Shown here one piece after another: positions 16,124-24,275 of a stretch of DNA of 64,000 nucleotides (positions within the stretch are counted from its first letter, which is position 1; every line of letters begins with the position of its first letter). The stretch is from Bacillota bacterium (lineage in GTDB: Bacteria > Bacillota > Clostridia > Christensenellales > Aristaeellaceae). The notes below the pieces were generated by a model that ran no database searches, was not told where the DNA came from, and saw nothing but the letters and a program-made list of their open reading frames with translations. The position numbers and the translations under genes were made by a program. The DNA lies in contig JAEYOW010000038.1 of NCBI GenBank assembly GCA_023411375.1, positions 124,001 to 188,000 on the forward strand, given 5' to 3'.

Positions 16124-17022
16124 AAGCGAAGGCGATGATCGCGGCGGTCGTCACAACGGTGCTATGGTCAGGTTCCTACATCGTCAACCGCTACGCGTTT
16201 GCGGAGGGCGTCGGGCCGTTTACACTTTCCGGTCTCCGCTATACAATCGCGGCAATCTTATTGGGTATGTGCATGCCAAAGGGAAAGGGCGGAGCCGCTC
16301 TTTCCTTTTGGCAAATTCTTATGCTGGCCGTGGTATGCTATCTGCTGGGGCAGGGGTTTCAATACCTTGGGCAGAGTCTGCTGACGCCCACATTGGCAAG
16401 CATGATTTTAAATGTCGGCATGATCGCGCTGATCGTATGCATGGACTGCTGGAAGCTCAAAGAGGCGCGCGGGGGGAAAACATACGCGTTCATCCTGCTG
16501 CTGGCAGCCGGGGTCGTCTGCTTTTACCAGCCGTGGAAGGGAAACGCGCAACAGTATTCACTGCTTGGGATCGCCGCGATGCTGGTCGCGGCGGTCGGCA
16601 GCGGGCTGAACATCACGTTTAACCGGTATTTTCTTAACGTCAGGCGGATAGGGCACAAGGAACTGGTCGTCAAGCCCATGCTGGCGGGCGGTTTGATTAT
16701 GCTGCTATATGGGCTTGTGAGCGAGCCGGTCCAAAGGCCGTCATGGCGGCTGTGCCTGTGCGTGGCCTATCTGGCGGGCATTAGCGGCGCGCTGGGCTTT
16801 TTTCTTTGGACGTGGAGCCAAAAGACGCTTAGCTCGGTTCAAAACGGGTGCGTCAATCATTTCATGTTAATCGAAATCGCGCTGTTGGACGTGCTGTTCT
16901 TCGGGCGGGTTATTACGCCGTGGCAATGGGTGGGGATTGTGCTGACACTTTCCGGCATTATGGGCGTATTGATGATGCGGCAGGGAAACGGGCAAACGCC
17001 AAAGGCGCGCAAGACAGCCTGA
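16120..17022 (+). CDS. EamA/DMT-family transporter
   Basis: 300 residues, ten predicted membrane helices in two homologous EamA halves: TVLWSGSYIVNRYAF and TLSGLRYTIAAILLG in the first, ISGALGFFLWTWSQKTLSS and TPWQWVGIVLTLSGIMGVL in the second. DMT proteins mostly export metabolites, sometimes import them. It is last in the sugar operon, coupled to the mutarotase-like gene by an ATGA overlap, so it may export an end product or the aldehyde/alcohol made by the pathway. Substrate unknown. The TTG at 16105 is a possible but less likely start. Confidence 0.85.
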   Translation: MKAKAMIAAVVTTVLWSGSYIVNRYAFAEGVGPFTLSGLRYTIAAILLGMCMPKGKGGAALSFWQILMLAVVCYLLGQGFQYLGQSLLTPTLASMILNVGMIALIVCMDCWKLKEARGGKTYAFILLLAAGVVCFYQPWKGNAQQYSLLGIAAMLVAAVGSGLNITFNRYFLNVRRIGHKELVVKPMLAGGLIMLLYGLVSEPVQRPSWRLCLCVAYLAGISGALGFFLWTWSQKTLSSVQNGCVNHFMLIEIALLDVLFFGRVITPWQWVGIVLTLSGIMGVLMMRQGNGQTPKARKTA

Positions 17023-17029
17023 TATAAGC

Positions 17030-17058
17030 TTGCCACTTCATTATAACCATGCTACTAT
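17030..17058 (+). promoter_or_regulatory. promoter of the VOC-family gene
   Basis: TTGCCA (17030-17035), 17-base spacer, TACTAT (17053-17058), starting eight bases after the EamA stop codon and ending 33 bases before the next start codon. Confidence 0.6.
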
Positions 17059-17091
17059 GGTCTGGATAACTTCTGAGGAGGGAAATGGGCC

Positions 17092-17514
17092 GTGAAGCAA
17101 GCCATTGTACACATCGCTCTGGTTGTTCGCGATTATGATGAAGCCATCGATTTTTATACCCGGAAGCTTCATTTTGAACTTGTGGAGGATACCTATCAAC
17201 CGCAGCAGAATAAACGGTGGGTGGTGGTTTCGCCCCCGGGCGGAAACGGCACGACGATTCTGCTTGCCAGGGCTTCCAAGCCCGAGCAAGAACCTTTTAT
17301 CGGCGATCAGGCGGGCGGCAGGGTGTTTTTGTTCCTTGGGACGGATAATTTTGATCGGGATTATGCCGATATGAGGCAAAAGGGAATTGAGTTTATCAGG
17401 GAACCGAAAAAACAGGATTACGGAAAGGTTGCCGTGTTCAAGGATTTATACGGTAACCTTTGGGATTTGGTTGAGTTTAAGCACGGCCATCCGATGGCGC
17501 TATGCGTGCAATAA
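17092..17514 (+). CDS. VOC-family (glyoxalase/dioxygenase-like) protein
   Basis: 140 residues of the vicinal oxygen chelate fold: the N-terminal HIALVVRDYDEAIDFYTRKL is a classic first module and the C-terminal AVFKDLYGNLWDLVEF closes the second with the usual final Glu metal ligand. Likely ligands are the first His and the last Glu. Such proteins include glyoxalases, dioxygenases and resistance proteins; there is no neighbour to decide among them. The start is GTG with GAGGAGG upstream. The gene stands alone between the sugar operon and a strong bidirectional hairpin. Confidence 0.82.
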   Translation: MKQAIVHIALVVRDYDEAIDFYTRKLHFELVEDTYQPQQNKRWVVVSPPGGNGTTILLARASKPEQEPFIGDQAGGRVFLFLGTDNFDRDYADMRQKGIEFIREPKKQDYGKVAVFKDLYGNLWDLVEFKHGHPMALCVQ

Positions 17515-17524
17515 ACGCTGGATT

Positions 17525-17571
17525 AACGCAACGGGGCGGGCGGATTGTTTATCCACCTGCCCCGTTGCGTT
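17525..17571. terminator. bidirectional hairpin between VOC gene and clpC
   Basis: Thirteen-base perfect stem AACGCAACGGGGC (17525-17537) / GCCCCGTTGCGTT (17559-17571), extended inward by GGGCGGA/TCCACCT with one mismatch. It separates two convergent genes. The T tracts are short, so strength comes from the stem. A second small inverted repeat TAACGT/ACGTTA (17587-17603) overlaps the clpC stop codon. Confidence 0.7.
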
Positions 17572-17600
17572 TCACATAAGCCGACCTAACGTAATTAACG

Positions 17601-20090
17601 TTACGCCTGCGCAGGTTCTCCGGCCAGCGCGGCAGGCTCGCCGTCGGCCTTTTCAAAGGCGATCTTGCCGTCCTCGTTTACATACAGGCGCACACGGTCG
17701 CCCAGCGCGATCTTACCGGCGATGATCTCCTCGCTCAGCGCGTCCTCCACGCTGCGCTGGATGGTTCTGCGAAGCGGGCGTGCGCCGTAGTTTGCGTCGT
17801 AGCCCTCCTCAGCCAGCAGCTTGATAACGGCGTCGTCGTACACGAGCTTCATGCCCCGCTCGTTAAGCCGCTTTGCGACGCTTGACAGCATCAGCCCGGC
17901 AATGCGCTCGATATCGTCCGGCTCCAACGCGTGGAACACGATCAGGTCGTCGATGCGGTTAATGAACTCCGGCCGGAAGGTATCCTTGACCTCCGCCATC
18001 ACGCGCTCCTTCATGGCCTCGTAATCGCGCGCGGCCTCCATGCTGCCGCCAAAACCCAAAGAGCGCTTGGAGGTGATGGTGCTCGCGCCGGCGTTTGAGG
18101 TCATGACGATGATGGTATTTTTGAAATTGACAACACGGCCGTTGCTGTCGGTCAGGCGTCCGTCGTCCAAAATCTGTAAAAGAATGTTGAATACGTCGGG
18201 ATGCGCCTTTTCCACCTCGTCGAACAGCACAACGCTGTAAGGCTTGTTCCGTACCTTCTGGGTCAGCTGCCCGCCTTCCTCAAAGCCCACGTAACCGGGA
18301 GGGCTGCCAACCAGGCGGGAAACGCTGTGTTTTTCCATGTATTCGCTCATGTCGATGCGGACAACGGCGTTCTCGTCGTCAAACATTACCTCGCCAAGCG
18401 CGCGGCAAAGCTCGGTTTTGCCCACGCCCGTCGGCCCAAGGAAGATAAACGAACCGATGGGACGCTTGGGATCCTGCAGTCCGGCGCGCGCGCGCCTGAG
18501 CGCGCGGCTGACAGCGCTGATGGCCTCGTCCTGGCCCACGACGCGCTTGTGCAGAAGCTCCTCCATGTGAAGCAGGCGGGCGCTTTCGTCCTCGGTCATC
18601 TTTTTGACGGGCACGCCGGTCCAGCTGGCCACGATCTGAGCGATATCCTCGTCGGTAACCACGTCGTGGGTAGCGCTTTTGCGGTGTTCCCAAGCGGCGC
18701 GCTTTTGTGCAACATCTTCGCGCAGTTTGCGCTCCTCGTCGCGCAGCTGCGCGGCCTTTTCAAAATCCTGATGGGCAATGGCTTCCTTCTTTTCATTCTG
18801 AAGTGCCTTTAAACGCTCCTCCTGCTCCTTCACGTCCGGCGGAGCGGTAAAGCTGTTGAGCCGCACGCGCGAAGCCGCCTCGTCCATCAGGTCGATGGCT
18901 TTATCAGGCAGAAAACGGTCGCTGATGTAGCGGTCGGAAAGGCTGACGGCGGCTTCAAGAGCGTCGTCGGTAATCTGCACCTTATGGTGCGCCTCGTAGC
19001 GGTCGCGCAGACCCTTCAAAATGGCCAGCGCTTCCTCGGTGGTCGGCTCGCCTACCTTAACGGGCTGGAACCTGCGCTCCAACGCAGCGTCTTTTTCAAT
19101 GTTCTTACGGTACTCGTCCAGGGTCGTCGCGCCGATGCATTGCAACTCGCCGCGTGCGAGGGCGGGCTTCAAGATATTAGCCGCGTCCAGGCTTCCCTCG
19201 GCCTTGCCCGCACCTACGAGGGTATGGAATTCGTCGATGAACAAAATTACGTTGCCCTGCTTTTGCACATCCTTGATGGTATCCTTCAGGCGCTCCTCAA
19301 ATTCCCCGCGATACTTGCTTCCGGCAATCATGCTGCCAAGGTCGAGCGACAAAATCCGCTTGCCAGTCAACGTCTCAGGTACCTTGCCAGAGACGATCAG
19401 CTGCGCAAGACCCTCGACTACGGCGCTTTTGCCAACGCCCGGCTCTCCGATCAACACCGGATTGTTTTTGGTGCGGCGGCTCATGATTTGCATGATGCGT
19501 TCGATTTCCGTGCCGCGCCCGATCACGGGGTCCAGCTCGCCGTCCTGGGCGGCCTTGGTGAGATCGCGGCTGTACTTGTCAAGCACGCTGCCGCCCTTCG
19601 CCCCATCGGGCTCGTTTTGCGTATTTTCTTCCTCGGCGCCGCTTTCAGGCTGGTTGTTCGCAAGATTTTCCAAAATTTGTTGCTGTAGGGCTTGGGTGTC
19701 CACGCCCATTTCGCGAAGCAGGCTGACGGCTACGCCCTCGCCCTCCCGCAGGAGCGCGAGCCAGAAATGCTCCGTGCCCACAAAGCTGTGATGCAGGCGC
19801 CGGCTTTCCAGAATGCTGGATTCCAGAATTTTTTTGCTGCGCGGGGTAAGCTCCAGCATGCCGCCGGTCTGCTTCGTCCCCTCGCCCAAAAGTTCGCGCA
19901 CACGCTCAAAAACCGTATCGTAATTTACGTTTTCGGGAAGCACGTCCGCAATCATGGGGCCGGGTTCCTTCAAAAGGCCGAGCAGAATATGCTCGGTGCC
20001 CACATAGGGCTGGTGCAGCGCAACGGCGGCCTGCTGAGCCGCGGCAACTGCGCGCTGTGCACGCTGCGTAAAACGTCCAAAGATCGCCAT
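17601..20090 (-). CDS. clpC: ClpC AAA+ unfoldase of the Clp protease
   Basis: 829 residues, usual ClpC length. Order: two N-terminal Clp repeats (1-150), first AAA+ domain with Walker A GEPGVGKSAV and FIDEFHTLVGAG, a middle region containing a UVR motif (LKALQNEKKEAIAHQDFEKA), second AAA+ domain with GPTGVGKTELC, pore loop GSPPGYVGFEEGG, and C-terminal D2 small domain. It unfolds substrates, including arginine-phosphorylated proteins, for ClpP. It is last in the ctsR-mcsA-mcsB-clpC operon, ten bases after mcsB, as in Bacillus and Clostridia. The ClpP-binding loop was not checked residue by residue. Regulation is by CtsR. Confidence 0.96.
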   Translation of the reverse strand: MAIFGRFTQRAQRAVAAAQQAAVALHQPYVGTEHILLGLLKEPGPMIADVLPENVNYDTVFERVRELLGEGTKQTGGMLELTPRSKKILESSILESRRLHHSFVGTEHFWLALLREGEGVAVSLLREMGVDTQALQQQILENLANNQPESGAEEENTQNEPDGAKGGSVLDKYSRDLTKAAQDGELDPVIGRGTEIERIMQIMSRRTKNNPVLIGEPGVGKSAVVEGLAQLIVSGKVPETLTGKRILSLDLGSMIAGSKYRGEFEERLKDTIKDVQKQGNVILFIDEFHTLVGAGKAEGSLDAANILKPALARGELQCIGATTLDEYRKNIEKDAALERRFQPVKVGEPTTEEALAILKGLRDRYEAHHKVQITDDALEAAVSLSDRYISDRFLPDKAIDLMDEAASRVRLNSFTAPPDVKEQEERLKALQNEKKEAIAHQDFEKAAQLRDEERKLREDVAQKRAAWEHRKSATHDVVTDEDIAQIVASWTGVPVKKMTEDESARLLHMEELLHKRVVGQDEAISAVSRALRRARAGLQDPKRPIGSFIFLGPTGVGKTELCRALGEVMFDDENAVVRIDMSEYMEKHSVSRLVGSPPGYVGFEEGGQLTQKVRNKPYSVVLFDEVEKAHPDVFNILLQILDDGRLTDSNGRVVNFKNTIIVMTSNAGASTITSKRSLGFGGSMEAARDYEAMKERVMAEVKDTFRPEFINRIDDLIVFHALEPDDIERIAGLMLSSVAKRLNERGMKLVYDDAVIKLLAEEGYDANYGARPLRRTIQRSVEDALSEEIIAGKIALGDRVRLYVNEDGKIAFEKADGEPAALAGEPAQA

Positions 20091-20100
20091 ATGAAACCTC

Positions 20101-21102
20101 CTATGGTTTGGGATTCAGGTGTTTTTGTATAATTTCGCACCGCGCTTGGTCCACGCCCATGCCGGAGGAGTTTTGCTGCACATATCTCCTGGCGTGCGCG
20201 TTTTGCGCAACGGTTAAAAGCTCATCCACGGTGGCAAGCCCGACATCGATCAGCCCGCACGCAACGCCCAGGCGCAGGTTGCTCCAGTGCTGCATAAACT
20301 CCTTCTCGTCCATTTGCATGGCGAAGCGCAGAAGTCCGTAGCTGCGGAAAACCGCATCCTTGAGCTCGACCGGCTGTTGGGACAGGCAACGCTCACGCAA
20401 CGCGTGCTCCATATCGATCATCTGCCGGCCCACCGCGGTAACCGCTTCGATGATCTCATCCTCCGTACGGCCAAGCGTAACCTGGTTGCTCACCTGGTAA
20501 AGGTCGCCCAGCGCCTCGCTGCCCTCGCCATAGATGCCGCGGGTGGTGAGGCCGAGCTTTGCAACGCTCTGGTTGACGTTGCCCATTTGCTTATAGCGGG
20601 TAAGCATGGGCAGATGCATCATCAACGACGCGCGCATGCCCGTGCCGGTGTTGGTGGGGCAGGAGGTGAGATAGCCAAGCTGGGGATCGAAGCTGAACGG
20701 GCATACGCCTTCCAGAAGTTCCTCCGCCCGGAAAGCCTCCTCGGCCGCCTCGGGCAGGGCCAAGCCGGATACGATCGCCTGAATACGCAGATGATCCTCC
20801 TCGTTGACCATGATGCAGACGCGCAGATCGTCACGGATCAGCGCAGCGCCAACCTCGCTGTGTTTAAGCAGGTCGCGGCTGATCAAATGCTGCTCCATCA
20901 GCGCCATCCGTTCCACCTTGGGCATTCCCTCAAGCGTATGAAGCACGAACGCGCCCTTGCCCGCATCCATCGCCTCGCGCGCCCGGTCGATACACAGCTG
21001 CGCGTTTTCAGGGTTGCTCAGATTTGAAAAGGGCAGGTCGTGATAGTTACGGGCCAGTCTGACACGTCCGGACACCACGACGTCGTTTTCGCTTTGGCTC
21101 AT
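20101..21102 (-). CDS. mcsB: McsB protein arginine kinase
   Basis: 333 residues of the phosphagen-kinase fold. Key segments are VVSGRVRLARNYHDLPF at the N-terminus and LTSCPTNTGTGMRASLMMHL, the family's nucleotide-binding and catalytic loop (usual CPTNLGTGLRAS). McsB phosphorylates arginines on damaged proteins and on CtsR, marking them for ClpC. The four-base overlap with mcsA fits the known need for McsA as activator. The protein is slightly shorter at the C-terminus than Bacillus McsB (about 363), so the extreme tail differs. Confidence 0.93.
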   Translation of the reverse strand: MSQSENDVVVSGRVRLARNYHDLPFSNLSNPENAQLCIDRAREAMDAGKGAFVLHTLEGMPKVERMALMEQHLISRDLLKHSEVGAALIRDDLRVCIMVNEEDHLRIQAIVSGLALPEAAEEAFRAEELLEGVCPFSFDPQLGYLTSCPTNTGTGMRASLMMHLPMLTRYKQMGNVNQSVAKLGLTTRGIYGEGSEALGDLYQVSNQVTLGRTEDEIIEAVTAVGRQMIDMEHALRERCLSQQPVELKDAVFRSYGLLRFAMQMDEKEFMQHWSNLRLGVACGLIDVGLATVDELLTVAQNAHARRYVQQNSSGMGVDQARCEIIQKHLNPKP

Positions 21103-21608
21103 TGTCGGTTCGCCTCCCTGCTCTCCGAAAGCGCGCGGAGCTCGTCGCGATATTTTGCCGCATCCTCAAAGTTTTCACTAGCGACGGCCAGATCCATTTT
21201 TTGGCGAAGTTCTTCCATCTCAAGCGCCACGTTGTCCACGGGCGCGCTTACATAGGAAGCGGGCGTGCGGCCTGCGTGTTGAGCGCGGCCGTGAATGCGT
21301 TGCAGAAGCGGGCCGAGCTGCTCGGAAAAATCACGGTAGCACCGCGCGCAGCCCAGCTTTCCGGTGCGTTCGAATTCCGCGTAGGTCAGTCCGCAGCCGC
21401 CGCATGTCAGGCTCGGCTGCTCCTGTGCCTGCGAATTGCCCAGAATGGACAGAATGGAGCTTAAAAAGCTCTGAATATCGCCCTGCGCGAGGCTCAGCTC
21501 CATTTTTTTCATACAATCGGGGCAAAGATGTCGCGTGGTCATTTCTTCTCCCGCCGTGACGGTGACGATGACCGTGGCCTGGTTTTTTTTGCATTCCTCA
21601 CAGAGCAT
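21099..21608 (-). CDS. mcsA: McsA, zinc-finger activator of McsB
   Basis: 169 residues. Two CxxC pairs at the N-terminus (LCEECKKN and HLCPDCMKK) and two more in TCGGCGLTYAEF and GCARCYRDF can bind zinc. The C-terminus has a UVR motif (ELRQKMDLAVASENFEDAAKYRDELRAL), here described in two overlapping halves, which contacts ClpC/McsB. McsA binds metals, activates McsB and links the stress system to metal and thiol damage. Coupled to mcsB by an ATGA overlap and 20 bases after ctsR. Confidence 0.92.
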   Translation of the reverse strand: MLCEECKKNQATVIVTVTAGEEMTTRHLCPDCMKKMELSLAQGDIQSFLSSILSILGNSQAQEQPSLTCGGCGLTYAEFERTGKLGCARCYRDFSEQLGPLLQRIHGRAQHAGRTPASYVSAPVDNVALEMEELRQKMDLAVASENFEDAAKYRDELRALSESREANRQ

Positions 21609-21628
21609 GTATGCCCCTCCTTTTCATG

Positions 21629-22102
21629 CTACGCGCCCTTGCCCCTGCGGGCAATTTCAATCAGCATGTTTTTAAGAATTTTTGCGCGCAACGCGTCCTT
21701 CATTTCGGCCGAAACCGGCAAGCTCAACGCCTGAGGAGACACGGCGCTCGCCATTAGCAAAGCCTCGCCGCGCGTGACCAATTCCCGCTCCTTTAGCTGC
21801 TGAATCAGGTGAGAAGCGGACAGGGCGTCGATGGAATCGCCGACACGCTCGTGGAGCATGTAAAGCAGCTGCTCGCTGGTATCCTGCTCCATGCGGAAAA
21901 TCCGGATATATCCGCCGCCGCCGCGCCTGCTTTCGATAATGTACCCGTGATCGGGCGTGAAGCGCGTCGCCAGCACATAGTTAATCTGGGAAGGCGCACA
22001 GTTAAAATACTCGGCCAGCTCGTTGCGCTTCAGCTCCACCTCCTGCTCATCCTGTGCGAGCATGGTTTTGATGAACTGTTCAATAGCGTCGCTTAGCCGC
22101 AT
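21629..22102 (-). CDS. ctsR: CtsR heat-shock repressor
   Basis: 157 residues, as in other CtsR. The winged helix spans about 1-75: LSDAIEQFIKTML, then NELAEYFNCAPSQINYVLATRF, and the arginine-glycine wing ESRRGGGGYIRI that recognises DNA and senses heat. The C-terminal dimer domain includes SHLIQQLKEREL. It represses clp genes until heat or McsB releases it. The start was chosen at 22102, six bases after AGGAGG; upstream ATGs overlap that site or have none. A CtsR box lies 26-42 bases upstream, so the operon is autoregulated. Confidence 0.95.
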   Translation of the reverse strand: MRLSDAIEQFIKTMLAQDEQEVELKRNELAEYFNCAPSQINYVLATRFTPDHGYIIESRRGGGGYIRIFRMEQDTSEQLLYMLHERVGDSIDALSASHLIQQLKERELVTRGEALLMASAVSPQALSLPVSAEMKDALRAKILKNMLIEIARRGKGA

Positions 22103-22127
22103 AAGCATCCTCCTTTCGCCAAAGACA

Positions 22128-22150
22128 ATAGACCTTCTTTGACCATTATA
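22128..22150 (-). promoter_or_regulatory. CtsR operator and -10 box of the clpC operon
   Basis: Minus strand: TATAAT (22145-22150) followed at once by GGTCAAA-GAA-GGTCTAT (22128-22144). The known CtsR operator is a direct heptamer repeat, GGTCAAA, three-base spacer, GGTCAAA; here the first half is perfect and the second has two changes. The site overlaps the expected transcription start. No good -35 box is visible, which is common for repressed operons. Confidence 0.8.
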
Positions 22151-22210
22151 TTGTATCACCATTGTGCACAAAAAGCAATGGAAGAATGAGTTTTTACAAA
22201 ATCAAACCGG

Positions 22211-23542
22211 CTATTCAACCGTCAAAAGCAAGTGCCACAGCTGGCTTTGAGGGACATGCATGGCGAGAGAAACACCGGCCAGGCCTGTGGCGGGATCTAC
22301 AATGCCAAGCTCTACGTCATACGCGCCCGCAGGAAGCGTTACGGAAACATCATAGGACCTTCCTGGCAGAATATCCATAAGCCGGAGGGGAAGGTCCATC
22401 TCGCTGATCCGGCCGCTGCGGCAGGTCAGCCGCAGGCGCGCGGGCCAGTCAAAATAGAAGGGTGCGATACCGTCGTTTTGCCAGCGGAGGGTGAGCGTGC
22501 GCGTTCCATCCCCATTCTGTGAAAGTCCGGCGCGTTCCACACGCAGGCGGTACCCAATTTTTTTCAAAAGCGAGTCAAGCGCGGGCTGCCATTTGCCGTT
22601 CGCCTCCACATCCACAAAGCTATGCGGCCCAATCCAGCTGGTATGTGAGGCTTCAAAAAGACGCAGGGTTTCAGCAAGGCCGTCGCCCAGCAGCTCCTCC
22701 AGCGTCATGCCGCTGGCGAGCTCGCCGCCGATAGGGGCGGCCTGCCAGCCGAGCGGCATGGGGGAAAGCGCGTCTTCCTCATTCTGATACCAGCCGCCCT
22801 TCTCAATCCAGGCAAGCCATTCTTCCGTTTGACCGGGATTGCCGCTCGCGTCGTTAAAAAGGCCCATTCGTGCTTTCACGGCAAACGAAAAAGGGCGGCG
22901 CGCCATCAAAAAGGCATTGGGAAAGGCGGTAAGATACGGCAGCACATACCTTTGGCGCACAGCGTCGGCGGGCAGGTCGCCGATATCATCATGAATGTGC
23001 CATTCTCCCCAATGGCCGAGCGAGCCGAGCTGCACGAAGGCCACGAAGGGGTCGCGTCCATAGCGTCTGCCAAGCGCCTCAATGGCGCGGGTATGCGCGG
23101 CGATCAGGATGGCGTTCTCATAATTGGGGGTATAACCGCGCCCGTAGGAGGTACGGTAATAGGTGCCGTCGCCCGTTTTTTTATACAGCCACTCCGGGAT
23201 ATCCAGATGCTTTTTTTTGCCCGGGACGTCCAGCACAAAGCGCAGAATCAGACGCTTTCCCTCCGCGCGCCAGCGTTCGAAGTGGTTTTCAAGCTCAAAG
23301 GCTTCAAAATCAAACGCCCCTTCTTCCTGCTCAAAATCAGCCCAGCGAAGGTTGGCGTAAACCAGCGAAAAGGGCTGCGGGTACGTTTCATCATCGCCGG
23401 CCCATGCCACGAGACCCATGTAGGGGTTATTCAGAACGCCCGACGTATCCGGAGCGTAGGAAACAATGACGCCCGACGCATGGGCATGAGCAGAAAAAAG
23501 CAGGGTAATTACGCAGGCCAGGAGGAGAAAACGCCGTTTCAT
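22211..23542 (-). CDS. secreted DUF4832-type TIM-barrel protein, possible Pel hydrolase
   Basis: 443 residues with a signal peptide (about 1-22). The N-terminal GVLNNPYMGLVAW, then NLRWADFEQEEGAFDF and RLILRFVLDVPG match the glycoside-hydrolase-like barrels annotated DUF4832/DUF4874. FVQLGSLGHWGEWH holds a Glu placed like the acid/base of clan A hydrolases. The C-terminal ~110 residues look like an immunoglobulin-like beta domain (LRLTCRSGRISEMDLPLRL). It is the last gene of the Pel operon, 34 bases after DUF4956. Pseudomonas PelA has a hydrolase domain that the PelA encoded here lacks, so this protein could replace it. That is inference; enzymatic activity of DUF4832 proteins is not established to my knowledge. 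Confidence 0.75.
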   Translation of the reverse strand: MKRRFLLLACVITLLFSAHAHASGVIVSYAPDTSGVLNNPYMGLVAWAGDDETYPQPFSLVYANLRWADFEQEEGAFDFEAFELENHFERWRAEGKRLILRFVLDVPGKKKHLDIPEWLYKKTGDGTYYRTSYGRGYTPNYENAILIAAHTRAIEALGRRYGRDPFVAFVQLGSLGHWGEWHIHDDIGDLPADAVRQRYVLPYLTAFPNAFLMARRPFSFAVKARMGLFNDASGNPGQTEEWLAWIEKGGWYQNEEDALSPMPLGWQAAPIGGELASGMTLEELLGDGLAETLRLFEASHTSWIGPHSFVDVEANGKWQPALDSLLKKIGYRLRVERAGLSQNGDGTRTLTLRWQNDGIAPFYFDWPARLRLTCRSGRISEMDLPLRLMDILPGRSYDVSVTLPAGAYDVELGIVDPATGLAGVSLAMHVPQSQLWHLLLTVE

Positions 23543-23576
23543 GGATGAGTCACTCCTTTAAAGCTGGTAGGAGCGG

Positions 23577-24275
23577 TCAATCGATGTAGTCGCCGCCATA
23601 TTGCACCAGCGTGGCGTCGAGCACGCCCTCTACGGCGCGCAGCGTATCCAGCAGGGAGAGGTTGTTGTGCTTTAGACGAAGCTCTACAGCCATCTCCACA
23701 TCCTTCTTGCGAAGGGTTTTGGACATAATTTTGTAAGGACATGTGCCGAAAGCGCGGCGAATGGTTTCCTCCACGCCGGCGCCATCGTAATGCACGAGCA
23801 GGATGTACATTTCGTCGCGCGGCCCCTTGCGGCGCCGAAGCACAAGCAAAAGCACCGTCATGATCGCCATGACGAGCAGGGCGATGTAGAACATGCCCGC
23901 GCCGATGGCGATACCGTCCGCGACGGCCCAGAAAAGGTAGAGCAGGTCCATGGGATCCTTGACGGCGGTGCGGTAGCGCACGATGGACAGCGCGCCCACC
24001 ATGCCCAGCGAGAGCACCACATTGGACTGGATGGTGACGATGATGGCGCAGGTGAGCACCGTCATGCCCACGAGGGAAGTCGCGAAGGAGCGGCTGTAAA
24101 CCACGCCGGCATAGGTTTTTTTATAGAGCCAGTAAAGCATCAGGCCCGCCAGGAGCGCCAGCAGCAGATAACCTGCCGATTTTAGCAACGTTTCGGTGCT
24201 GTAAGGCTGTAAAAACTGCCCGGCTTCCAATACCGATTTTTTGATGATGTCCTGAAAGGTCAGCGAAGTTTCCAT
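23577..24275 (-). CDS. DUF4956 integral membrane protein
   Basis: 232 residues: three or four N-terminal membrane helices (LLKSAGYLLLALLAGLMLYW; TSLVGMTVLTCAIIVTIQ; ALLVMAIMTVLLLVL) with the DUF4956 core VVLSLGMVGALSIVRYRTAV and DPMDLLYLFWAVADGIA between them, then a cytoplasmic ~75-residue tail resembling the ferredoxin-like tails of MgtC/DUF4956 proteins. Function is unknown. DUF4956 genes are commonly next to VTC-domain and CotH genes, as here, overlapping the VTC gene by 16 bases. I infer a membrane subunit for the VTC or CotH product. Confidence 0.88.
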   Translation of the reverse strand: METSLTFQDIIKKSVLEAGQFLQPYSTETLLKSAGYLLLALLAGLMLYWLYKKTYAGVVYSRSFATSLVGMTVLTCAIIVTIQSNVVLSLGMVGALSIVRYRTAVKDPMDLLYLFWAVADGIAIGAGMFYIALLVMAIMTVLLLVLRRRKGPRDEMYILLVHYDGAGVEETIRRAFGTCPYKIMSKTLRKKDVEMAVELRLKHNNLSLLDTLRAVEGVLDATLVQYGGDYID

